Position numbers and translations under genes: made by a program. A stretch of DNA of 45,741 nucleotides from NCBI GenBank assembly GCA_036741235.1, contig DAINSQ010000013.1:1-45741 (forward strand), written 5' to 3'. The DNA comes from JABWBR01 sp036741235 (GTDB taxonomy: Bacteria; Bacteroidota; Bacteroidia; Chitinophagales; Saprospiraceae). The first letter of the stretch is position 1. Each line of letters opens with the position of its first letter. This document shows, piece after piece, positions 15,716-23,261 of the stretch. A model generated the notes under the pieces. The model worked only from the letters and a program-made list of their open reading frames with translations, did not search any database and was not told where the DNA came from.

Positions 15716-16717
15716 CTACCCCATCTCCACCGGCGTCACCGCTGCTTTTTCGCTGCGGCGATTGCGAACGAACTGCAATTCGCTATTGCGGCCTATACTC
15801 GACTCATCGAGCAGCTTGTGCAAATCGTCAATGCTGTGAATGGGGTGGTTGTCAAAACCGGTGATCAGGTCGCCTTGCATAATACCGGCATTGGCGGCGG
15901 GGCTGCCGGGTTCTACACTTTGTACCAGCACGCCGGAGGGTTGGGGCGCGTTATGCGGCAGGCGCACCATTTGGCCGGAAATGCCGAGATAACCGCGGCG
16001 CACTTTTCCCGAAATAATGAGTTTACCTACCACGTATTGCGCCAGGTTGGCGGCCACCGCAAAACAAAGCCCCTGTGCAGGCAGGATTACCGCCGTGTTT
16101 ACGCCGATGACTTTGCCGTGCGAGTCCACCAGCGGACCGCCCGAATTGCCGGGGTTGAGCGCCGCGTCGGTTTGGATCACATCGTCTATGAGCCTGCCGC
16201 TTTCTGAGCGCAGGGTACGGCCCAGCGCGCTCACCACGCCGGCAGTAAGCGAATACTGAAACCCATAGGGATTGCCGATGGCAATAGCCAGTTGGCCCAC
16301 CTGCAGGCGGTCGGAATCGCCGAAACTAACGGTCGACAACTTTTCTGCATTGATTTGAATAACGGCAATGTCGGTAGCGGGGTCGTTGCCAACCAATACA
16401 GCCTGGTATTGGCGCCCATCCTGGAGATTCACTTCCAGTCGTTCGGCGCCGTTCACCACATGACTATTTGTCACGATAAATCCATCGCTGCTGATCGCAA
16501 AACCCGAGCCGCTGCCGTAGGGGGCGCCTTGATTATTATTGCGGCCGCGTTTGCCGGGCTTTTGCACTTTGATATGCACAACTGCGTCGCTCACTATTTG
16601 CGCAACCTTCACAACGGTGCGGGAGTAGGCGTCGAGCAGTTCAAAGTCGGGATGAGAAAGGGAAGATGCGCCCTGGCCGTCGGGCCGTGCAGCATCGGAA
16701 ATGAAATGTGCAGTCAT
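15716..16717 (-). CDS. HtrA/Deg-family serine protease with PDZ domain, apparently cytoplasmic
   Basis: The start is set at 16717 (MTAHFISDAARPDGQG), giving 333 residues. The longer frame to 16810 begins with a stretch that does not look like family sequence. The trypsin-like domain has a full catalytic triad: H86 in TNSHVVNG, D116 in DPATDIAV and S192 in NPGNSGGPL. A single PDZ domain (~245-320, GYLGISGQMVRLP ... GSPAANAGIMQGDLITGFD) follows. There is no signal peptide or membrane anchor from this start, which is unusual because most HtrA proteins act in the periplasm. The prohibitin-like gene lies 106 bases upstream on the same strand, and prohibitin/stomatin proteins often partner with proteases. 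Confidence 0.9.
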   Translation of the reverse strand: MTAHFISDAARPDGQGASSLSHPDFELLDAYSRTVVKVAQIVSDAVVHIKVQKPGKRGRNNNQGAPYGSGSGFAISSDGFIVTNSHVVNGAERLEVNLQDGRQYQAVLVGNDPATDIAVIQINAEKLSTVSFGDSDRLQVGQLAIAIGNPYGFQYSLTAGVVSALGRTLRSESGRLIDDVIQTDAALNPGNSGGPLVDSHGKVIGVNTAVILPAQGLCFAVAANLAQYVVGKLIISGKVRRGYLGISGQMVRLPHNAPQPSGVLVQSVEPGSPAANAGIMQGDLITGFDNHPIHSIDDLHKLLDESSIGRNSELQFVRNRRSEKAAVTPVEMG

Positions 16718-16823
16718 GGTCAATATTTTATCAATTATACGACCGCCATAATGATGCCAAAAAAAGGCAAGCTGCCAAAACGGCAGTTTACCTTTCTCAA
16801 CCCAGTTCAACAGTAATCCGCTA

Positions 16824-17642
16824 TTAATTTCCGCCGAGGATCAGCGGCAGCCCGTCGCCATTGCCGCCAACGATAATCACCTTTGAGTTGGGCGAATCGG
16901 CCAGTTTTAGCGTAGCTTCGATACCCTTGTCTTTGAGGATTTTATCGCTCAGGCTGGCATTCAGGATCTGGTTGGATTCCGCTTTGGCGCGGGCCTCGAT
17001 AATCTTGCGCTCGGCCTCCTTGCGTTCTTGTTGCAGGATGTATTCGTATTTGAGGGCCGACTGCTCGGCCTCGATTTTGCTTTCGATGGCAGAGCGTACT
17101 TTTTCGGGCAATTCGATGCCGCGGATCAAAGTGGCGCGCAAATCGACATAGTTGTTGGTCAACACCTTGACGAGATCTTCGTGGATGAGTTTTTGCACTT
17201 CGTCTCTTTTTGACGAATACAACTCTTCGGGGTCGAAGCGACCGATGATCTTGCGCACCGACGACCTGACCTCGGGGCGCACCAGCGACTCGATGTAGCC
17301 CGTGCCGAATTTCTCGTGCAAATCGCCGATTTTGCTGTGCATCGGATTAATACGCACCGTCACGTCAACTTTGATATTCAAGCCGTTGCGAGAGAGCACC
17401 TCCATCGACTCCTCAATTTGTTGCTCCCTTACGTCGTATACGTAAATGGTATTCCACGGCGCCAGCATGTGGAAGCCGGGGCCGTAAATATTGGATTTGT
17501 CGAGCCCGCCGCTAAAGCGCCGGAACAACACACCCCGCTCGCTCGCTTCAATAGTGATGAAGGTCGCGTTGGAAAAAATGATAACGACGATGAGCAAGAT
17601 GAAGATGACAATTCCTGTAGAAAGCAATTTGCCTTGTTTCAT
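16824..17642 (-). CDS. Prohibitin-like SPFH-domain membrane protein
   Basis: 272 residues. One N-terminal membrane helix (~8-28, TGIVIFILLIVVIIFSNATF) is followed by the SPFH domain (~30-190): TIEASERGVLFRRFSGGLD, then YGPGFHMLAPWNTIYVYDVREQ, then VDVTVRINP. Next comes a charged coiled coil (~190-235, EAEQSALKYEYILQQERKEAERKIIEARAKAE). A Gly-rich end (VIIVGGNGDGLPLILGG) closes the protein. Prohibitin-type proteins form ring or cage assemblies on membranes and regulate proteases such as FtsH. Here the downstream neighbour is an HtrA-like protease, suggesting a quality-control pair, but this is inference. Confidence 0.9.
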   Translation of the reverse strand: MKQGKLLSTGIVIFILLIVVIIFSNATFITIEASERGVLFRRFSGGLDKSNIYGPGFHMLAPWNTIYVYDVREQQIEESMEVLSRNGLNIKVDVTVRINPMHSKIGDLHEKFGTGYIESLVRPEVRSSVRKIIGRFDPEELYSSKRDEVQKLIHEDLVKVLTNNYVDLRATLIRGIELPEKVRSAIESKIEAEQSALKYEYILQQERKEAERKIIEARAKAESNQILNASLSDKILKDKGIEATLKLADSPNSKVIIVGGNGDGLPLILGGN

Positions 17643-17817
17643 AACTTTTGGTTGGTTTTATTGTAATAATAACACCCTTTTTTCGTCAAGGTTGTTAATT
17701 GTCATAAAGATACATCCGTTCGACATAAGCGCCCAATTATTTCGATAACCATGCATAATTCAGGCGTATAAATACTCGCCGGGGCTATTGGTGGGTTAAA
17801 ATGTCAATCACTCGACT

Positions 17818-17825
17818 TACATTTG
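17818..17825 (+). promoter_or_regulatory. Bacteroidota -7 box (TACATTTG) for the cytochrome-anmK unit
   Basis: TACATTTG matches TAnnTTTG exactly, 53 bases upstream of the ATG at 17878, in a 235-base divergent gap. The -33 element is not evident. Confidence 0.45.
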
Positions 17826-17877
17826 CCTGTCAACTTTTTTATGTTGCAAAAGTTTAAGTATACAAATTTAATTGACC

Positions 17878-18207
17878 ATGCGCATTAGCCTGATTGCTCT
17901 TCTCCTGTTTTCTATTGTATGGGCATGCGGCAGTACCACGGATAACGAAGAGGCGACTGCTGCGACGACTGCCCCGGCTGCCGAAGACGGCGCCAAGATA
18001 TACAAGCAATACTGCATCGCCTGTCATGGCCTCAACGGCAACATGGGCGCCAGCGGCGCTTTTGACCTCACCAAATCGACGCTCACCAAAGAGGAACGTA
18101 TTGAAGTCATTACCAACGGCCGCAATACGATGGTGGGTTTCAAGACTTTGTTGAGTGAAGAAAAGATCAAGGCGGTGGCTGATTACACGTTTTCTTTCAA
18201 AAAATGA
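17878..18207 (+). CDS. Lipoprotein c-type cytochrome, single heme
   Basis: The start is the ATG at 17878; the TTG two codons earlier is less likely. This gives 109 residues. The N-terminus is a lipoprotein signal ending in VWAC (Cys17), followed by an Ala/Thr/Glu linker. The heme is attached at C46-I-A-C49-H50, and a distal Met is available in NTMVGFK. The order GAKIYKQYCIACHGLNGNMG ... LSEEKIKAVADYTFSF fits the small class I cytochrome c fold. It probably carries electrons at the periplasmic side of a membrane. Its stop codon overlaps the start of anmK by 4 bases (ATGA), so the two are translationally coupled, although their functions are unrelated. Confidence 0.9.
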   Translation: MRISLIALLLFSIVWACGSTTDNEEATAATTAPAAEDGAKIYKQYCIACHGLNGNMGASGAFDLTKSTLTKEERIEVITNGRNTMVGFKTLLSEEKIKAVADYTFSFKK

Positions 18208-19307
18208 TGAAAACCCTTCGCGTCATCGGCCTCATGTCGGGGAGTTCACTGGATGGGCTGGATGTGGCGCTTTGCGTTTTTTCGATTGGTTCGCCCTTCT
18301 CGATCCGCAGTTGGGCCATTGCCGCCGCCGAGACATTCCCGTTACCATCCGGGTGGGTTTCCCGGCTTCGCGCATTGCCGCAGGCCGGCGCATTGGAACT
18401 CGCCGAGGCCCATGCCGCTTTTGGCGAGTGGATGGGGCGGCAGGCTGCTGTTTTTATGCAAAAAAACCAGCTGCGGGCCGACGCTGTCGCATCGCACGGG
18501 CATACCATTTTTCACTATCCCGAGCGGCATTTTACTTTTCAGTTGGGCGACGGCGCCGCGCTGGCCGTTCAGTGCGGGTTACCCGTGGTATGCGATTTCC
18601 GCGCCTCCGATGTCGCCCTCGGCGGTCAAGGCGCTCCGCTGGCCCCCATTGCCGACAAATTGTTGTTTGGTCAATACGACTTTTGCCTTAATCTTGGGGG
18701 CATTGCCAATATTTCCTGCCATGTGGGCCATAGATACGTAGCATACGACGTTTGCGGCGCCAACCAGATACTCAACGCCCTGGCCGCCCTGGCCGGCAAA
18801 ACTTGCGACGATGGCGGCGTTATGGCTGCTGCCGGCAGCGAGTTGCCCGCCTTGTCCCGCTTGCTCGATGCCGAAACTTATTTTAGCGCCCCTTATCCCA
18901 AATCGCTGGGCAACCACTGGGTACAAACTTATTCAGTGCGGCAATGTATTGACTATCAAGGTAATGTTGAGGATCGACTCCACACCGCCTGCCTGCACAT
19001 TGCCAGGCAAATCGCCGCCCAGATCAGGCAATTGATTGCCCGGGAAGGATTGAAGAAAAATACATACAGCATGCTCGTCACCGGCGGCGGCGCTTACAAT
19101 ACGTTTTTGATCGATTGTATTCATAAAGCCTGCAATGAAGCTACGGAACTGGATTTACACATTCCCGATACCGCGACGATTGACTACAAAGAAGCGCTGC
19201 TGATGGCCCTGGCCGGGGTGTTGCGACTCGAAAACACAGCTAATTGTATGGCTACCGTTACCGGCGCTTCGCGCGATGCTATTGGAGGGGCGGTATATTT
19301 GCCCTGA
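18204..19307 (+). CDS. anmK: Anhydro-N-acetylmuramic acid kinase
   Basis: 367 residues, the normal length for AnmK. The enzyme uses ATP and water to convert anhydro-N-acetylmuramic acid, recovered from cell-wall turnover, into N-acetylmuramic acid 6-phosphate. The signature RVIGLMSGSSLDGLDVALC is at the N-terminus. Later come SHGHTIFHYP (~95), VVCDFRASDVALGGQGAPLAP (~135), the glycine-rich FCLNLGGIANIS (~155) and the end region LVTGGGAYNTFLI (~290). It acts in the cytoplasm. The start overlaps the cytochrome gene by 4 bases; a second ATG follows immediately and may be used instead. Confidence 0.95.
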   Translation: MMKTLRVIGLMSGSSLDGLDVALCVFSIGSPFSIRSWAIAAAETFPLPSGWVSRLRALPQAGALELAEAHAAFGEWMGRQAAVFMQKNQLRADAVASHGHTIFHYPERHFTFQLGDGAALAVQCGLPVVCDFRASDVALGGQGAPLAPIADKLLFGQYDFCLNLGGIANISCHVGHRYVAYDVCGANQILNALAALAGKTCDDGGVMAAAGSELPALSRLLDAETYFSAPYPKSLGNHWVQTYSVRQCIDYQGNVEDRLHTACLHIARQIAAQIRQLIAREGLKKNTYSMLVTGGGAYNTFLIDCIHKACNEATELDLHIPDTATIDYKEALLMALAGVLRLENTANCMATVTGASRDAIGGAVYLP

Positions 19308-19337
19308 TTTTATTTTAAACACACAACCACCAATACA

Positions 19338-20372
19338 TTGAACCATTCAACTCCTGAAATACTCGTCACCGGCGGAACCGGATTTATCGGTTCTTATCTG
19401 CTGCGGTACCTTTTGCAGCGCGGCCATACCCGCATTCGCGCCCTGCGGCGCGCAAGCAGCAACATGGACCTGGTGGCGGATATCCAGGACAAGATTGAGT
19501 GGGTAGAATGCGACCTGCTGGACCTGCTGGGCCTCGAAGAGGCAATGGAAGGAGTGCGATATGTTTATCACTGCGCCGCCCTGGTATCAATGAATAAAAG
19601 CGATGCGCAGCGCCTGGTAATAATCAACCGGGAGGGCACGGCCAATATGGTCAACTGGGCGCTGGAAAAAGGCGTCGAGAAATTTCTGCACGTCAGCAGC
19701 ATAGCTGCGCTAGGGCGGAACAAAAATGCCGAATTTATCGATGAATCCTGCCAGTGGGAGCGCAGCGGCCGCCTCTCTTATTACGCCCTGAGCAAATACC
19801 AGGCAGAACAGGAAGTATGGCGCGGCGCGGCGGAGGGGCTCAATGCAGTAGTAGTGAATCCCTCCGTAGTGTTGGGTAGCGGGCGCTGGAATGAAGGGCC
19901 GCTGAAACTTTTTAAAACGGCGTTTTGGCAAAATCCATTTTATGTAAAAGGCATCAACGGTTTCGTAGATGTTCGCGACGTTGTGCGCTTTATGGTGGCA
20001 GTCATGGAAAGCGAGATTTCGCAAGAGCGTTTCATTTTAAGCGGAGGCAATTACGCTTTCCGGGATATCCAGACCTGGATCGCTGCGTCGCTCGGCAAAC
20101 GCCCGCCGATACTGGCTGCGCCGGTGGCCGGTATGCGCGTCGCCGCCTTGTTGGGCAGCGCATTGGCGGCAATTACCGGCGGCGAACCGCTGCTTACGCC
20201 GGAGGTGGTGCGCCATTCGGCCAACATCAGCAAGTTCAGCAATAAAAAATCGCTGGAGGCGCTCGCTTCGTTTTCGTACACCCCCCTCCAGGAAACCATC
20301 GCGGAGGCGAGCCGCCAATTCCTGGAAGCGTCGAAAAACGGGTTTGGCCCGCGTTTTTTGCCCTTCCGTTAA
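19338..20372 (+). CDS. NAD(P)-dependent epimerase/dehydratase (extended SDR)
   Basis: 344 residues starting at a TTG (19338), as no ATG precedes the nucleotide-binding motif. The Rossmann motif is VTGGTGFIGSYLLRYLL, directly at the N-terminus. The catalytic YxxxK is in YYALSKYQAE (~150) with the upstream serines in HVSSIAALG (~127). VVVNPSVVLGSGRW (~180) is the usual extended-SDR segment after the active site. The C-terminal third is the variable substrate-binding part. Relatives include dihydroflavonol-4-reductase-like and nucleoside-diphosphate-sugar epimerases; the substrate cannot be told from sequence. The rare start codon may mean modest expression. Confidence 0.88.
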   Translation: MNHSTPEILVTGGTGFIGSYLLRYLLQRGHTRIRALRRASSNMDLVADIQDKIEWVECDLLDLLGLEEAMEGVRYVYHCAALVSMNKSDAQRLVIINREGTANMVNWALEKGVEKFLHVSSIAALGRNKNAEFIDESCQWERSGRLSYYALSKYQAEQEVWRGAAEGLNAVVVNPSVVLGSGRWNEGPLKLFKTAFWQNPFYVKGINGFVDVRDVVRFMVAVMESEISQERFILSGGNYAFRDIQTWIAASLGKRPPILAAPVAGMRVAALLGSALAAITGGEPLLTPEVVRHSANISKFSNKKSLEALASFSYTPLQETIAEASRQFLEASKNGFGPRFLPFR

Positions 20373-20442
20373 TGATCGGATGTTGGCCGTCGCCAGTTTA
20401 TCTGTTTATCAAATGCAACCCTTCCGGGCGTTTTTGCGTTAT

Positions 20443-20472
20443 ATAGTCGGGTTTGAAAAAAGCCCGGACTAT
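20443..20472. other. Imperfect stem-loop upstream of the 20487 gene
   Basis: ATAGTCGGG and CCCGGACTAT pair with one bulged G around a 10-base A-rich loop. It ends 15 bases before the ATG at 20487, so it could affect translation or end the upstream transcript. There is no T-tract. The role is uncertain. Confidence 0.3.
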
Positions 20473-20486
20473 CCAAAATTGAGACA

Positions 20487-20783
20487 ATGAAAAAGACCTT
20501 CATGATCACTTTTGAGTTGCCCCAAACCATCGATGAATCGTTTATGGCGCTCATACCCCAGCAGCGATACGTCATCAACAATATGCTCGTCGAGGGCAAA
20601 CTCAAATCATATTCGCTTTCCATGGATCGCTCGCAATTGTGGGCGGTGGCGGTTGCCGATTCTGAATTTGACGTCATGGAACTCATCACGCAAATGCCGT
20701 TGATTGACTACATGACGCCGCATATCACAGAGCTGATGTTTCACAACAGCGCTGAACGGGTATTGCAGTTTTCGCTCAACTAA
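20487..20783 (+). CDS. Small protein with predicted dimeric alpha/beta-barrel fold
   Basis: 98 residues, no signal. The strand-helix order (KTFMITFELP ... FMALIPQQRYVINNMLVEGKLKSYSLSMDRSQLWAVAVADSEFDVMELITQMPL) resembles muconolactone-isomerase-like and YCII-like proteins, which form dimeric ferredoxin-like barrels. No catalytic residue can be assigned. It ends 3 bases before the deoxynucleotidase gene, so the two form an operon. Confidence 0.7.
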   Translation: MKKTFMITFELPQTIDESFMALIPQQRYVINNMLVEGKLKSYSLSMDRSQLWAVAVADSEFDVMELITQMPLIDYMTPHITELMFHNSAERVLQFSLN

Positions 20784-20786
20784 GCC

Positions 20787-21320
20787 ATGTCAAAACCGCG
20801 TATTGCCATCGATATGGACGAGGTCATCGCCGACGTCGTACCAAAATTCCTTGATATTTACCAACGGCTCTTCGGCGTTCGGCTACAACCGCGGGACTAC
20901 TGGGGAAAAAAAGTGTACCAGATCGATGGCGCCGACCAAATCAGGTCATTTCTTCACGAAAAAGGCTTTTTTCTCGACCTGCCCGTGATGCCGGGCAGCC
21001 AGGAAACCATTCGCCGGCTGATGGAAGATTACGACGTCTTTATCACTACTGCGGCCATGGAGTTCAGGGCTTCTTTTGAAGATAAATACGATTGGCTTGC
21101 GCAGCATTTCCCCTTTATTCATTGGAAAAACATCGTTTTCTGCGGCGATAAAAGCATTATCCAGGCCGATTATATGATCGACGATCATGCTTTTAACCTG
21201 CGCGCCTTTAATGGCAAAGGGCTCTTATACACCGCGCCGCACAATGTGCATGAAACCGGTTTTACGAGGGTTGACAATTGGCAGGATATCAGCGCCTTTT
21301 TTGAACGCGAAAAGCGTTAG
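20787..21320 (+). CDS. 5'(3')-deoxyribonucleotidase (HAD superfamily, NT5C-type)
   Basis: 177 residues. The HAD nucleophile motif DMDEV (D9 nucleophile, D11 acid/base) is at the N-terminus, followed by the small cap typical of the group: FLDIYQRLFGVRLQPRDYWGKKV, then FFLDLPVMPGSQETIRRL. Motif II is VFITTAAMEF (~75), motif III surrounds FCGDKSIIQAD (~117), and motif IV is YMIDDHAFNL (~130). The family removes 5' phosphate from deoxynucleoside monophosphates and so tempers dNTP pools. It is cytoplasmic and lies in a short operon with the small barrel protein. Enzyme class is firm; substrate preference is not known. Confidence 0.9.
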   Translation: MSKPRIAIDMDEVIADVVPKFLDIYQRLFGVRLQPRDYWGKKVYQIDGADQIRSFLHEKGFFLDLPVMPGSQETIRRLMEDYDVFITTAAMEFRASFEDKYDWLAQHFPFIHWKNIVFCGDKSIIQADYMIDDHAFNLRAFNGKGLLYTAPHNVHETGFTRVDNWQDISAFFEREKR

Positions 21321-21336
21321 GTCGTTCAGAAAAAGT

Positions 21337-21344
21337 TATTTTTG
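21337..21344 (+). promoter_or_regulatory. Bacteroidota -7 box (TATTTTTG) for the GtrA-like gene
   Basis: TATTTTTG matches TAnnTTTG and ends 14 bases before the ATG at 21359, just after the deoxynucleotidase stop codon. The -33 element is unclear. Confidence 0.4.
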
Positions 21345-21358
21345 CGCAAATCGTGTTC

Positions 21359-21769
21359 ATGAACGTTTGGGTGCAAAAGGCCAGGCAACTGGTACTGATG
21401 AAAGCCAAATACGCAACAGCCAGCGCTATTGCCACGGCAGTCGACTATACGCTTTACCTGCTACTGGTAGACCGCGTGTTTTCGCCGGCGCCGTCCAACA
21501 TCATCTCTTATGCCTGCGGGGTACTGGTCAACTTTGTCCTCCAGCGCTTTTTTGTTTTTGAATTGCAAAGGCGGGTTTCCCATGCTTTTTTGTTGGCTAT
21601 GTTGGTATCTTTAGGCGGCATGGCCATTAGCACAGGCATCGTAGCAGGCCTCTCTACGCTGGCATTTTTTGCAAAACACCAGTTTGTCACCAAACTGTGC
21701 GCGACGGGAATCGTATTTTTTTACAATTTTTACTTCAAACGCTTCGTATTCGAAAAGCGGTTTATATAA
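21359..21769 (+). CDS. GtrA-like membrane protein
   Basis: 136 residues from the ATG at 21359. It has four predicted membrane helices: around ATASAIATAVDYTLYLLLV, NIISYACGVLVNFVLQRFFVF, AFLLAMLVSLGGMAISTGIVAGLSTLAFF, and LCATGIVFFYNFYFKRFVF. This is the GtrA family pattern, including the conserved FxxxRxFVF-like ends of helices 2 and 4. The family is implicated in moving lipid-linked sugars across the inner membrane for cell-surface glycan decoration. No glycosyltransferase partner lies next to it here. Confidence 0.88.
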   Translation: MNVWVQKARQLVLMKAKYATASAIATAVDYTLYLLLVDRVFSPAPSNIISYACGVLVNFVLQRFFVFELQRRVSHAFLLAMLVSLGGMAISTGIVAGLSTLAFFAKHQFVTKLCATGIVFFYNFYFKRFVFEKRFI

Positions 21770-21789
21770 GCGTTTAATTCAATCCGACT

Positions 21790-23130
21790 ATGAAAAATCG
21801 CATCGCCTTGGTCTCCCTTTTTGTGTTATTTGTCCTGGCTCAATTGCCTGCGCAACAGCCCCTGAGCTTGTCGCAAGCAATCGAAAAAGGGTTGAAGCAA
21901 AATTTTCAGGTGCTGATAGCCCAACAAGAAGTGGCTATTGCCCAAAACGACAACAACTGGGCCGTGGCCGGCAAATATCCGGCTATTGATTTTACCCTCA
22001 ACGTCAATAACGGCTACCAGCAAAACAACAACCCCGCTTCGTTTTTGCGCGAGTTTTATTCCGTCAGCTCCGGAATTCAGCCCGGCGTAGAAGCTGTCTG
22101 GGTGCTTTTTGACGGCTACCGCGTGCGATTTACCAAACAACAACTCGAAACGCTGGAGCGGCTGAGCCAGGGTAACGCCCAGGTGGCCGTCGAAAATGCC
22201 ATCGAATCGGTCATCCTGGCTTATTACAATGCGCTCGTTGAAAGAGAGCAACTGGAAGTGCGCGAGCGGGTACTCACGCTTTCCCGCGACCGCCTGTCGT
22301 ACGAACGCGTGCGCCAGGAATACGGGCAGGCCGGCGCTTTTGACGTGCTGCAAACCCAGGATGCCTATATCAACGATTCGATGAGCTACCTCATCCAGCG
22401 CACAACCTTCGAAAATGCCTTGCGCAATCTCAATACTACTATGGGCGAACCCGATCTGAGCGTGCGCTATACGCTGACCGACCAACTGGCCTACGAAGCG
22501 CCGGCCTACGAACTGGAAGCCCTCCGCTCCCGCATGCTGGCCAATAACCGCAGTCTGCAAAACCTGCAAGTGAATCGCGAACTGGCCCGCATACAAACCG
22601 ACTTGCGCGAGACGACCCGGCAACCCCGCGTGGATGTGCGCACGGGCATGGTCTATAATTTTAACCGCAACCACGCATCCACCGGTATCTTTGCCAGCGG
22701 CGAAGAACGCGACCTGGGCGGTATTCAAAGCTCGAGCTTTAACGGGTTTATCAATTTCTCGGCTAGTTATACGCTTTTTGATTGGGGCCTGCGCCAACGC
22801 CAGATCGAACGGGCTAAAATGGAGGAGTTGATCGCCCAACTCAATATTAACGACCTGCAACGAACACTTTCAAATAATCTGGAAAATACGCTGGCCGAAT
22901 ACAATAATCAAAAAGAATTGCTGGCCGTTACCACTCAACTGGTGAATAACGCCCAGCGCAATCTCGAAATCGCCGAAGAACGCTTCCGCGGCGGTCTGAT
23001 CAATTCTTTTGACTATCGCACGATCCAACTGGGCTATATCAATGCTACCCAGTCGCAACTGAATGCCTATTTTAATCTGAAAACTACCGAAACCGAACTC
23101 ATCCGCTTGATCGGGGGGCTCGTGAGGTAG
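21790..23130 (+). CDS. TolC-family outer-membrane efflux channel
   Basis: 446 residues. A signal peptide (MKNRIALVSLFVLFVLAQLPAQ) precedes two OEP repeats. The first starts LSLSQAIEKGLKQNFQVLIAQQEVAIAQND and continues with long helices around VILAYYNALVEREQLEVRERVL. The second begins ALRSRMLANNRSLQNLQVNRELARI and ends LAVTTQLVNNAQRNLEIAEERFRGGLINSFDYRTIQLGYINATQ, which is typical TolC. It forms a trimeric barrel with a periplasmic tunnel that serves an RND or ABC exporter. No inner-membrane pump or adaptor gene follows; the next gene is on the other strand. It is close to the usual length for the family. Confidence 0.93.
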   Translation: MKNRIALVSLFVLFVLAQLPAQQPLSLSQAIEKGLKQNFQVLIAQQEVAIAQNDNNWAVAGKYPAIDFTLNVNNGYQQNNNPASFLREFYSVSSGIQPGVEAVWVLFDGYRVRFTKQQLETLERLSQGNAQVAVENAIESVILAYYNALVEREQLEVRERVLTLSRDRLSYERVRQEYGQAGAFDVLQTQDAYINDSMSYLIQRTTFENALRNLNTTMGEPDLSVRYTLTDQLAYEAPAYELEALRSRMLANNRSLQNLQVNRELARIQTDLRETTRQPRVDVRTGMVYNFNRNHASTGIFASGEERDLGGIQSSSFNGFINFSASYTLFDWGLRQRQIERAKMEELIAQLNINDLQRTLSNNLENTLAEYNNQKELLAVTTQLVNNAQRNLEIAEERFRGGLINSFDYRTIQLGYINATQSQLNAYFNLKTTETELIRLIGGLVR

Positions 23131-23153
23131 CGGATGCGAAAAAGGGTTGTAAA

Positions 23154-23233
23154 CCACAGAGGTCGCAGCGTTACACAGAGGCTTGGAAACGCTCGCGCTG
23201 TGAAACCTCTGTGTAACGCTGTGACCTCTGTTA
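23154..23233. repeat. Long palindromic repeat between convergent genes (repeat-family variant)
   Basis: Two 26-base arms (23156-23181 and 23206-23231) pair at 25 of 26 positions around a 24-base loop. Both contain CACAGAGG and CAGCGTTAC. A run of A follows. It sits between the TolC gene and the convergent PKD gene and could stop transcription from either side. It resembles the elements near 43202, 44425 and 45711. Confidence 0.8.
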
Positions 23234-23261
23234 AAAAAAATGGCAAACCAAGGCCGGACAC

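Noticed and set aside
16718..16810. Upstream start for the HtrA-like protease as a signal peptide
   Set aside because: The extra residues have only a short, His/Trp-interrupted hydrophobic stretch and no cleavage site, and overlap a hairpin-containing intergenic region.
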